A stretch of DNA of 12,114 bases from an uncultured Granulosicoccaceae bacterium. Its GTDB lineage: Bacteria > Pseudomonadota > Gammaproteobacteria > JABXHR01. The stretch is taken from NCBI GenBank assembly GCA_937921805.1, contig CAKZUS010000098.1, positions 1 through 12,114 on the forward strand, given 5' to 3'. Under the pieces are notes generated by a model. The model had not been told where the DNA came from and did not search any database. It worked only from the letters and a program-made list of their open reading frames with translations. The position numbers and the translations under genes are program-made. Shown here one piece after another: positions 5,753 to 12,114 of this stretch. Position 1 is the first letter of the stretch. Each line of letters begins with the position of its first letter.

Positions 5753-7732
5753 ATGAGCGAACACAGCGCGATTTACCAAGCCGTTTGCTTTGTCGGCCTA
5801 GAGGCCTTGGTTGAGCAAGAGTTGCGCGCGGCGGGGCTGGCTATTCATGCCCAGGGGCGCGGTCAGCTACGCTTTCATGCCAGCCTCGATGAGCTATACA
5901 CCTATGCGCTGACGTCGCGCTACTCGCGGCGACTCATGCTGCCCTTGGCACAGGTTAATGCCCCCGACGCCGAGACGCTGCGCACGGGCGTAGCGGGCCT
6001 GGCGTGGCCACAATGGCTGCGCCCATCGCACAGCATTGCGGTGGAGTTTATCGGGCGCAGCGATGCCATCCGCAATAGCTTGTTTGGCGCGCAGTGCGTC
6101 AAAGATGGCATTGTCGAGGCCATGACTGGGGCGGGTTTAGCGCGCCCAACGGTCGAGCGCGAGCCGGATTTATTGATCCAAGCGCGGCTACATCAATCGC
6201 GCCTAGCGTTGTCGATTGACCTAGGCGGTGGGGCTTTGCAGCCCGATGATGGCACGAACTCGCTGCCCAAGCCCTTGGCCAATGCCGCTCTGGCGTTGCT
6301 CGGTTGGCCCTGCGAACAGGCGCTGCACGTCAGTAGCGATCCGGTGCTCCTGGTGCAGGCTGCGCGCATCGCACGGGGCCACACTAATGAAGCGCGCTGG
6401 GGCTGGCGCGGTTGGGTCGGGCACGATGCAGAGCGCTGGCAGCAGGCGTGCATGCAGGCCGCCGATACGATACCGGACCCACACGGCGAGCTGAGCGCTT
6501 CGCCGATGCTGCGCAGCCAGTGCGAAAACCTGCTGCGCCAGCGACACTTGCAGCGCACGGTGCAATGGGAGCACGAACCGGTCGAAAACGGCTTGCAGTT
6601 GCAATACGCCGATGAGCGGCTCTATGAAGGCCCAGCGGTTGTGGTCGCAGACGAGGTGCTGACGCAGTATGCGGGGCGCCGAGTGATGGAGCATATCGCG
6701 GTGCAGTATGGTGGGCAGCAGGTGGCGCTGCTGCGTCTAGCGGCCGAAGGCGACACGCAAGAGGAGGGAGGGTTTGCGCTGAGCGAGGCCCAACGCGCCG
6801 CTGGAGCAGACTTTGCCAATCGTGTACGCAAGAATCAGCGCCGACTCAAAGGCTGGGCCAAGCAGCATCAGATCGACGCCTATCGCGTGTATGACCACGA
6901 TCTACCCGAGTTCGCGGCCAGTATTGAGCGCTATGCTGATTGGCTGCTGATCCAAGAATCGGCCCCACCGCGCTCGGTCGATGCGAGCAAAGCGGCCGAA
7001 CGCAGCGCCTTGATGCAGGCGCTCAGTGCCGAAGTGCTGGGCGTTGATCCGCAAAAAGTGGTGTATCAGCAGCGTTTTCGCCAGCGCGCGGGGCAGCGCT
7101 ACCAGCGCGAGGAACAGCGCCACGACGTCATTGTGCGCGAGGGCGCGGCGCGCTTTGCCGTGCGACTGGGGGCGTATCACGACACGGGCTTGTTTTTGGA
7201 TCATCGCCCCACGCGCTTGGCGCTGGCTCAATCTCAATCTCAATCTCAATCTCAGGCCCCGCGTCGATTGCTGAACCTCTTTGCCTACACCTGCACGGCT
7301 AGCGTGCAAGCGGCCTTGGCGGGGGGGATCACTACGAATGTGGATTTGTCCCAGACCTATTTGGCATGGGGACAGCAGAATTTTCGAATGAACAAGCTCG
7401 ATGAGCACGCGCACCAATTTATCCGCGCCGATGTGGTGAAGTGGCTTGACGCTGACCATGAGGACGAGTACGACGTGATCCTGCTCGACCCGCCGAGTTA
7501 TTCCAACAGCAAAAGCACCGAGGGCGACCTGGATGTGCAGCGCGATCACGTCAGGCTTATCGACGCGGCGATGATGTTGTTGGCTCCAGGGGGGGAGCTG
7601 ATTTTCACCTCGCACCTCAAGCGCTTTAAGCTCGACGACGCGCTACGCCAGCGCTGGACGGTGGCGCCACTCCAGCACCACGCTCGCGACTGCAATAAGG
7701 GCACGAGTCATGGGTTTAGGGTGACGCCTTAG
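5753..7732 (+). CDS. rlmL: 23S rRNA methyltransferase RlmKL with degenerate RlmL half
   Basis: In E. coli this fused enzyme (702 residues) makes m2G2445 with its N-terminal half and m7G2069 with its C-terminal half. Here it has 659 residues. Residues about 45-155 fit a THUMP RNA-binding domain. The C-terminal RlmK half (about 350-659) looks complete: FANRVRKNQRRLKGWA, the TGLFLDHR segment, SAM motif LNLFAYTCTASV at 507-518 and DPPSYSNSK at 579-587. The N-terminal methyltransferase domain is abnormal. The family stretch DPMCGSGT aligns with HVSSDPV at 192-198, although the sequence just after it (RWGWRGWVGHD, 215-225) is clearly conserved. No NPPYG motif exists before the RlmK half; the region near 296-320 has unrelated sequence. 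The half is also about 40 residues short. I infer that RlmL activity is lost and RlmK kept. The start has little ribosome-site signal. Confidence 0.9.
   Translation: MSEHSAIYQAVCFVGLEALVEQELRAAGLAIHAQGRGQLRFHASLDELYTYALTSRYSRRLMLPLAQVNAPDAETLRTGVAGLAWPQWLRPSHSIAVEFIGRSDAIRNSLFGAQCVKDGIVEAMTGAGLARPTVEREPDLLIQARLHQSRLALSIDLGGGALQPDDGTNSLPKPLANAALALLGWPCEQALHVSSDPVLLVQAARIARGHTNEARWGWRGWVGHDAERWQQACMQAADTIPDPHGELSASPMLRSQCENLLRQRHLQRTVQWEHEPVENGLQLQYADERLYEGPAVVVADEVLTQYAGRRVMEHIAVQYGGQQVALLRLAAEGDTQEEGGFALSEAQRAAGADFANRVRKNQRRLKGWAKQHQIDAYRVYDHDLPEFAASIERYADWLLIQESAPPRSVDASKAAERSALMQALSAEVLGVDPQKVVYQQRFRQRAGQRYQREEQRHDVIVREGAARFAVRLGAYHDTGLFLDHRPTRLALAQSQSQSQSQAPRRLLNLFAYTCTASVQAALAGGITTNVDLSQTYLAWGQQNFRMNKLDEHAHQFIRADVVKWLDADHEDEYDVILLDPPSYSNSKSTEGDLDVQRDHVRLIDAAMMLLAPGGELIFTSHLKRFKLDDALRQRWTVAPLQHHARDCNKGTSHGFRVTP
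7227..7254 (+). repeat. Hexanucleotide tandem repeat inside rlmKL
   Basis: Four exact copies of CTCAAT plus CTCA encode Gln-Ser repeats at residues 493-501, just before SAM motif I of the RlmK half. The unit is six bases, so gain or loss of copies would keep the frame and only change the length of a linker. Confidence 0.9.
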
Positions 7733-7786
7733 CGCTGAATCTATTTGTTGCGACAGCCTCTGCGAGAAGACCGTGGCTAGAGGGCA

Positions 7787-8638
7787 CTAGAGAGTAACGG
7801 TGCCCTCAATCACTCTGTGCACCGCCCCGCCGACCTGGATGCCAGCCTGGGTGGGACGAATCAAAACGCGACCGTGGCGCCCAATGACGCTGCCCTGCGA
7901 TACCGTGATGGGGCTGTTGAGTCGGCCTTCGGCGTGCATCCACTGCGCCAGGGCGGCGTTGAGCGAGCCGGTAATAGGGTCTTCACTCATTCCACTCGAT
8001 GGAGCGAGCATTCTGACTTCAAAGTCGCATCCTTGATCGAGTTTTTGGTTCTGAGAGTAGGCGCCGATCAGGCCAATGGGCTTGAACGTGGGCCAGCGCA
8101 CGCGCGAGGAATCGACGGCGAGTACGGCCTCGGCGGTGTCTAGCTCAAGCACTTGCCATACTGGGCCGTTGTTGAGCTGCGCGCTGCGCACCAAGGATTC
8201 TCGCGCAATGCCTAAGGCCTGAACAATGGCCTCCAACTGCGTCGCAGGCAGAGGCGCGATAGCCGTTGGCGGTGCAGTAAACGCCAGCGTATCAGGCTGG
8301 CTGATATCAATATCGACAAGGCCAATCTGGCACTGTTGGCGCACTATGTGAGGGTTTTTGGGAGTGCCACCGCCGTGTAGCCATGCTGCGCAACTGCCCA
8401 AGGTAGGGTGCCCGGCAAAGGGCATTTCGCGCGTAGGGGTAAAAATCCGTACCTGATAGTCGGCATCGGGATGGGTGGCGGGCGATAAAAAAGTCGTCTC
8501 TGCCAGATTGGTCCAGGCAGCGAAGCTTTGCATGTCTTGGGCGGACAAGCCCTCGCTGTCGAGCACGACAGCCAGCGCGTTGCCCCGCGTGGGCGTGGGG
8601 CTGAAGACATCGCATTGAATAAAGCGTCGTTTGATCAT
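7787..8638 (-). CDS. PhzF-family isomerase
   Basis: This 283-residue protein belongs to the PhzF/diaminopimelate-epimerase-like fold. The catalytic glutamate of PhzF is present as E47 in NLAETTFL. Other family marks are TRGNALAVV near 17-25, FTPTREMPFAGHPTLG, which contains the conserved GHPT, and SEDPITGSLNAALAQW in the second half. The founding member isomerises a phenazine precursor, but most bacterial members sit outside phenazine clusters and have unknown substrates; no phenazine genes are visible here. Its start lies four bases after the stop of the DoxX-like gene and has no clear ribosome site of its own, so it is probably translated by coupling. Confidence 0.92.
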   Translation of the reverse strand: MIKRRFIQCDVFSPTPTRGNALAVVLDSEGLSAQDMQSFAAWTNLAETTFLSPATHPDADYQVRIFTPTREMPFAGHPTLGSCAAWLHGGGTPKNPHIVRQQCQIGLVDIDISQPDTLAFTAPPTAIAPLPATQLEAIVQALGIARESLVRSAQLNNGPVWQVLELDTAEAVLAVDSSRVRWPTFKPIGLIGAYSQNQKLDQGCDFEVRMLAPSSGMSEDPITGSLNAALAQWMHAEGRLNSPITVSQGSVIGRHGRVLIRPTQAGIQVGGAVHRVIEGTVTL

Positions 8639-8642
8639 TGGG

Positions 8643-8984
8643 TCATTGTGCCATCTTGGTGTGCATTCTCGCGATCAGGCCCAATAGCTGGACGAAGATC
8701 AGCATCACTGCCGTGACCAGCATCTCCCCCGAAGCAAACAAGACTGCCGCTGAAATGAGAAAACTGATGCCCAGCACAATGGTGCCCATGATCCGTGTCG
8801 AGGGTAACGCCAGCAGCAAGCCGCCGACGAGCTGCACCGCGCCGTAAGTCACCAGCATGGGGTGGTTAAAGCCCACCGCGCTGAAAAACTTGACATCTTG
8901 GGGCATGAGCATGATTTTGCTCGCCCCCGAGGAGAGCGCGATCAGAATCAGCGCGAAGAGCAGTAGAGAGAACGTCACTTTCAT
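8643..8984 (-). CDS. DoxX-like four-helix membrane protein
   Basis: This 113-residue protein has four predicted membrane spans (about 4-22, 40-60, 64-84 and 87-107) with short loops, the pattern of small DoxX-like inner-membrane proteins. Typical marks are SGASKIM after the first span, the GFNHP turn near 38-42 and GAVQLVGGLLL at the second. No active-site residues are known for this group, and its role is uncertain. The ATG overlaps the yaiI stop as ATGA, and phzF follows at four bases. Confidence 0.82.
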   Translation of the reverse strand: MKVTFSLLLFALILIALSSGASKIMLMPQDVKFFSAVGFNHPMLVTYGAVQLVGGLLLALPSTRIMGTIVLGISFLISAAVLFASGEMLVTAVMLIFVQLLGLIARMHTKMAQ

Positions 8985-9439
8985 TCGGGGCTCTTTTTTG
9001 CGGCCTGGAGGATTTTATCCAAATGGCTCGCGAAGGCCTTTCGGTCGCCTTGGTTCAATGCGGGTGGGCCGCCGGTATTAATGCCACTGGAGCGCATGGT
9101 ATCGAGAAAATCGCGCATATTCAGGCGCGGCTTGATATTCTCTGCCGTCAATAACTCTCCGCGTGGGCTGAGCGCTGTCGCTCCCTTGTCAATGGCTTCT
9201 GCCGCGAGGGGAATATCGCTCGTGATCACCAGATCTCCGGCACTGAGGCGCCTGACGATCTCGTCATCGGCCACGTCAAAGCCAGAGGCCACTTGCACCA
9301 TGCGAATATGCTTGGAGCGGGGCACTGGGATGGACTGATTGGCTATCAGGGTCAGCATGATGCCAGTGCGCGTCGCGGCCCTGAATAAGATGTCTTTGAT
9401 CGCCACGGGGCAGGCATCGGCATCAACCCATATTTTCAT
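8981..9439 (-). CDS. yaiI: YaiI/YqxD family (UPF0178, DUF188) PIN-like protein
   Basis: This 152-residue protein is a standard-length member of UPF0178. The N-terminal MKIWVDADACPVAIKDIL is the family signature and its aspartates belong to a PIN-like, possibly nuclease, acidic centre. Further marks are GFDVADDEIVRR near 53-64, GDLVITSDIPLA near 68-79, and the C-terminal SSGINTGGPPALNQGDRKAF. The biochemical activity of this family is not firmly established. It is the first gene of a three-gene unit with the DoxX-like and PhzF-like genes. The 107-base gap upstream separates it from the end of kefC; no clear promoter or terminator is seen there. Confidence 0.93.
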   Translation of the reverse strand: MKIWVDADACPVAIKDILFRAATRTGIMLTLIANQSIPVPRSKHIRMVQVASGFDVADDEIVRRLSAGDLVITSDIPLAAEAIDKGATALSPRGELLTAENIKPRLNMRDFLDTMRSSGINTGGPPALNQGDRKAFASHLDKILQAAKKSPE

Positions 9440-9546
9440 ACGTCACTCTGTTCTAGCTAGTGAATACTGCAGCGCCCCAGCACGGTGCGCAGGCGTTGTA
9501 TTGCCAATGTGGATCGACTCTCTCAGTATAGGTATCGGCATCAGTA

Positions 9547-11412
9547 TCAACGCCTAGGCGGCGGCGCCCATCCACGCTCTACCTGATCTTGCGTGGAGGT
9601 GTCGTGGCCCTGCATGGCGGCCTCTAGTTTGGCGCCCTCTTGGCGCGAGGCGGCGACGTATTCGGCGCTCTGTTGCACCGATTCGCTGTCCCAATGGGTT
9701 GCCAAACGCTGCAGAGCCGCACGGTCGTGCTGCGTGAACGCCTCGGAGATGCGCTGCGCACGATAAGGGTGCATGCCTAGAGCCTCTAGCGCGCTGCGCC
9801 CCGCGCGCACGGAAGAGTCAAACGTCTCACGAATAATATCGTTAGCGCCCGCGAAGTACAGCCGATAGACATCATGGCGATCAGCGGCGCGCGCGACGAT
9901 GTGCAAGTCTGGGAATTCGCGCCGGGCATGCTCGACGATAGTAATCGCGCGCGACATGTCATCGATGGCGACCACGAGCACCTTGGCGTTGTCCAAACCA
10001 GCAGCGTGGAGCAGGCTAGGGCGGGAGGCGTCGCCATAGAAAGCCTTAAACCCAAAGCGCAGCATCGTTTCGATTTGTTCGGCGCGATGGTCCAACACGA
10101 CCGTTTTGTAGCCATTGCTCAGCAGCATACGGTTCACGACCTGTCCAAAGCGCCCTTGACCGGCGATGAGGATGGGTCCGGTTTCATCCACCGTGTCGCT
10201 ATCGCGGGTATCACTGGTAGCAAAGCGCGGCAATATTACTCGATCATAGGCGATAAATAGCAGCGGGGTGAGCATCATCGAGAGCGCAACAATCAGCGAC
10301 AGCTGCTCTCTCAGCTCCGTGCCAATGACCGCGTTCTGGGCGCCGAAACTGAGCAAGACAAAGGCGAACTCTCCGGCCTGAGACAAAGCCAAGGCAAACA
10401 GCCAGCGCTCGCGCCAATGGATGCGAAACAGCGCACCAAGCAGTAGCAGTACAGCGATTTTGAGCGCCATCAGGCCTATTGCCAAGCCCAGCATCGTCGT
10501 GGGTTGCGACAAGAGCAGAGCGAAGTTAATCCCGGCTCCTACAGTGATGAAAAACAAGCCCAGAAGCAGGCCCTTGAATGGCTCAATGGCGGACTCGAGT
10601 TCGTGGCGGAACTCACTATTGGCCAGCACTACCCCTGCGAGAAACGTCCCCAAGGCAGGCGACAGGCCGACGAGGCTCATCAACAAGGCAATGCCAATGA
10701 CGATAAATAAGGCCGTCACGGTAAACAGCTCTCGCAGCTGCGAGCGCGCGATGTAGTGCAATAAGGGGTTGACCAAATACCGCCCTCCCACGATGACGAC
10801 CACGATAGAAGCCATCGTGACGCCAGCGCGCAAGGCGGGGCTGAGGTGTTCAATCCACGCTTCGCCGTGGTGCCCTCCTGCATCAACGCCAGCCAGTCCT
10901 GGAATAGCGAGCAAGGGGATCAGCGCCAACATCGGAATCACGGCAATGTCTTGAAACAACAGCACCGCAAAACTGCTCTCCCCAGCGAGGGTCTTCATTT
11001 GTCCTTTTTCGTTGAGCGACTGCAGGACGATGGCCGTCGAGGACAAGGCGAGAATCATTCCCACCGCCCAGGCAGTGCCCCAATATAGCCCCGTGGCCCA
11101 GGCGAGCGCGGCGATCAGCGAGGTGGAAATCAGCACCTGTAAGCCGCCCAGTCCCAACAAGCGCGCGCGCAATCGCCACAGCATGCGAGGCTCTAGCTCT
11201 AGCCCGACCAGAAACAGCATCATCACCACGCCAAATTCTGCGAAGTGCTGCAAGGTCTCGGTTTCACTGCCCACTAAACCCAAACCTGGCCCAATGGCCA
11301 CGCCTGCGAGTAGATACCCCAGAACGGAACCCAAGCCCGCGCGTTTAGCTAGAGGCACAGCCACAACGGCGGCGAGCAGATACAAGAAAACTTGTGCGAG
11401 AACGCCTGTCAT
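9547..11412 (-). CDS. kefC: KefB/KefC-type K+/H+ antiporter (CPA2) with RCK domain
   Basis: This 621-residue inner-membrane protein matches the size of E. coli KefC (620). Residues about 5-390 form a CPA2 antiporter domain with the ion-site motif LLFQDIAVIP (Q154, D155). The regulatory loop HELESAIEPFKG is at 270-281. Residues about 413-530 form an RCK/KTN Rossmann domain with GQGRFG at 418-423 and the nucleotide-binding acid D441. In E. coli these systems are held shut by glutathione and opened by glutathione adducts, acidifying the cytoplasm to protect against electrophiles. The loop and the GMHP segment near 546-549 resemble KefB, while VVLDH and the FYGDA stretch resemble KefC, so the B/C choice is unsure. 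Start: AGGGA ribosome site and ATGA overlap with kefF. The tail is rich in Pro and Arg. Confidence 0.92.
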   Translation of the reverse strand: MTGVLAQVFLYLLAAVVAVPLAKRAGLGSVLGYLLAGVAIGPGLGLVGSETETLQHFAEFGVVMMLFLVGLELEPRMLWRLRARLLGLGGLQVLISTSLIAALAWATGLYWGTAWAVGMILALSSTAIVLQSLNEKGQMKTLAGESSFAVLLFQDIAVIPMLALIPLLAIPGLAGVDAGGHHGEAWIEHLSPALRAGVTMASIVVVIVGGRYLVNPLLHYIARSQLRELFTVTALFIVIGIALLMSLVGLSPALGTFLAGVVLANSEFRHELESAIEPFKGLLLGLFFITVGAGINFALLLSQPTTMLGLAIGLMALKIAVLLLLGALFRIHWRERWLFALALSQAGEFAFVLLSFGAQNAVIGTELREQLSLIVALSMMLTPLLFIAYDRVILPRFATSDTRDSDTVDETGPILIAGQGRFGQVVNRMLLSNGYKTVVLDHRAEQIETMLRFGFKAFYGDASRPSLLHAAGLDNAKVLVVAIDDMSRAITIVEHARREFPDLHIVARAADRHDVYRLYFAGANDIIRETFDSSVRAGRSALEALGMHPYRAQRISEAFTQHDRAALQRLATHWDSESVQQSAEYVAASRQEGAKLEAAMQGHDTSTQDQVERGWAPPPRR

Positions 11413-12026
11413 ACCGAGGTCCCTGTTGTGGGGGGGGCGAGGTCAACGAGCGTATTGAGTAGTGGTGCCTGGAGGCGCTGCTCTGCGGACCACGGCGGTG
11501 CTTGTAGTTGCTCTAGCGCGCGCTGCCAGCATGCCAAATGCGCTGCCAGGCGACCATCTTGAGAGGCGTTGCCCGCATCAAACAAAGCCAGGGGCGGTAA
11601 ATACTGCATGCCGCAAAAAGTCGCCGTGTGTTCTTGTGGACTGAGCAAAGCGCGCAGAGAAAATGGGGCGCTACTACTATAGGCCGCGGCGCTGTCTCCA
11701 GCGGTAATCGCGCAGCCAAAAAACTTCCCTTGCAGCGCCGTGCTCTGCGTACCGTAGGCAAAGCCGTGCTCGAACACGATATCGAGCCACTGCTTGAGTA
11801 GCGCCGGCACGCTATACCAGTACAGCGGGAATTGCAGCAAGATCACGTCATGCTCGCGCAACAACTGTTGCTCGCGGTCTACGTCGATTTGCCAGCGTGG
11901 GTAGCGGGCATAGAGATCGACAGCCGTCACAAATGGCAGAGCTTCAGCGGCGCGTAAGAGGGGCAGGTTGCAGCGCGAATGCTCTAACACCGGGTGGGCG
12001 GCGAGCACCAATATTGAGGCAGACAT
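11409..12026 (-). CDS. kefF: KefF/KefG-like NAD(P)H oxidoreductase partner of the K+ antiporter
   Basis: This 205-residue flavodoxin-fold protein is the ancillary subunit that full KefC or KefB activity needs in E. coli. Family marks are ILVLAAHP near 5-12, DLYARYP, REQQLLREHDVILLQFPLYWYSVPALLKQW (the FMN-site region) and GFAYG, then CGMQYLPP. The REQQLLREH block is closest to KefG, while FAYG...ALQGK and the LPP block are closer to KefF. It is about 30 residues longer than E. coli KefF (176), mostly as a C-terminal tail. The start has a good GGAG site at the normal distance. Its stop TGA overlaps the kefC start, and eight C lie near its end. Confidence 0.92.
   Translation of the reverse strand: MSASILVLAAHPVLEHSRCNLPLLRAAEALPFVTAVDLYARYPRWQIDVDREQQLLREHDVILLQFPLYWYSVPALLKQWLDIVFEHGFAYGTQSTALQGKFFGCAITAGDSAAAYSSSAPFSLRALLSPQEHTATFCGMQYLPPLALFDAGNASQDGRLAAHLACWQRALEQLQAPPWSAEQRLQAPLLNTLVDLAPPTTGTSV
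11430..11437 (-). repeat. C8 homopolymer near the kefF-kefC junction
   Basis: On the coding strand eight C occur in GCC CCC CCC (Ala-Pro-Pro), seven codons before the kefF stop. Reading one base back after the run gives CAC AAC AGG GAC CTC GGT ATG with no stop, which is the kefC frame. Confidence 0.85.
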
Positions 12027-12047
12027 CAGGCTCCAAAGAGAGGATCA

Positions 12048-12068
12048 GGTACACTGGCATGGTACTCT
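12048..12068. repeat. Short direct repeat upstream of kefF
   Basis: GGTACACT and GGTACTCT (7 of 8 identical) are separated by GGCAT in the gap before kefF. The spacing of 13 bases is slightly more than one helical turn. It may be a protein site for control of kefF-kefC or of a divergent gene, but the words are short and chance is possible. Confidence 0.3.
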
Positions 12069-12085
12069 AAAACTCGATTTTGACC

Positions 12086-12114
12086 ATGCGCACTGAGACT
12101 TTTCTGACGGGCAT
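12086..12114 (+). CDS. Possible start of a divergent plus-strand gene (cut by right edge)
   Basis: An ATG at 12086 opens nine full codons (MRTETFLTG) with third positions mostly G or C, as in the neighbouring genes. There is no clear ribosome site. The minus strand is also open here in two frames: one stops at 12067, and one ends in a TGATG overlap with the kefF start but has mostly A/T third positions. I prefer the plus-strand reading, weakly, and cannot name the product. Confidence 0.3.

Noticed and set aside
7733..7786. Terminator between convergent rlmKL and phzF-like genes
   Set aside because: Only a 5-bp CCTCT/AGAGG pairing with a long loop and no T-run.
9440..9546. Terminator or promoter between kefC and yaiI
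   Set aside because: Only weak GCAC/GTGC pairing and no convincing promoter boxes.
10570..10605. Alanine at the KefC Asp264 position (HELESAIEPFKG), suspected as an activating change
   Set aside because: E. coli KefB, as I recall it, naturally has Ala there (HELETAIDPFKG), so it is a normal family variant.
12026..12114. C-terminal end of a minus-strand gene overlapping kefF as TGATG
   Set aside because: The 28 open codons have mostly A/T third positions, unlike the neighbours; kept only as an alternative for the right edge.
1..12114. Mobile elements, CRISPR arrays, tRNA or rRNA genes, or a defence island
   Set aside because: No transposase or phage genes, no spaced repeats and no structured RNA genes seen; genes are housekeeping or common accessory types.

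Overview
The window reads as ordinary chromosomal DNA of a gammaproteobacterium. The closest family matches I can recall (Gpt, YhhY/AaaT, RlmKL, KefF/KefC, YaiI) all have Escherichia coli counterparts. Third codon positions are mostly G or C, and genes are packed in short operons with start/stop overlaps. I see no tRNA, rRNA, CRISPR array, insertion sequence or phage gene. Genus cannot be set from the sequence alone.

Layout from left to right. (1) 1-1025, minus strand: the first 341 residues of an exported protein with a signal peptide, an unrecognised N-terminal region and at least two bacterial Ig-like repeats; it runs off the left edge. (2) 1249-3428, plus strand: moaA (molybdenum cofactor), a 99-residue helical protein of unknown function, an AaaT/YhhY-like acetyltransferase, and a DUF6958-like protein. 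The first three are joined with no gap or with an overlapping start. (3) 3452-5700, minus strand: gpt, nadE and a pirin, transcribed in that order (purine salvage, NAD synthesis, cupin oxidoreductase). (4) 5753-7732, plus strand: rlmKL, a two-domain 23S rRNA methyltransferase. (5) 7787-9439, minus strand: yaiI, a DoxX-like membrane protein and a PhzF-family isomerase, tightly coupled. (6) 9547-12026, minus strand: kefF and kefC, an electrophile-responsive K+/H+ antiporter with its flavodoxin-like partner, overlapping by 4 bases. (7) From about 12086: possibly the start of a divergent plus-strand gene.

The most unusual gene is rlmKL. Its C-terminal (RlmK, m7G2069) half keeps its motifs, but its N-terminal (RlmL, m2G2445) half aligns with the family while lacking both the SAM-binding DPxCGSGT motif and the catalytic NPPYG motif, and it is about 40 residues short. 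It looks like a fused pseudo-methyltransferase. The same gene carries an in-frame hexanucleotide repeat encoding Gln-Ser units. A second point of interest is a run of eight C near the end of kefF: a -1 slip there would join KefF to KefC in one open frame. I found no clear new multi-gene defence or mobile system; the remaining observations are modest.
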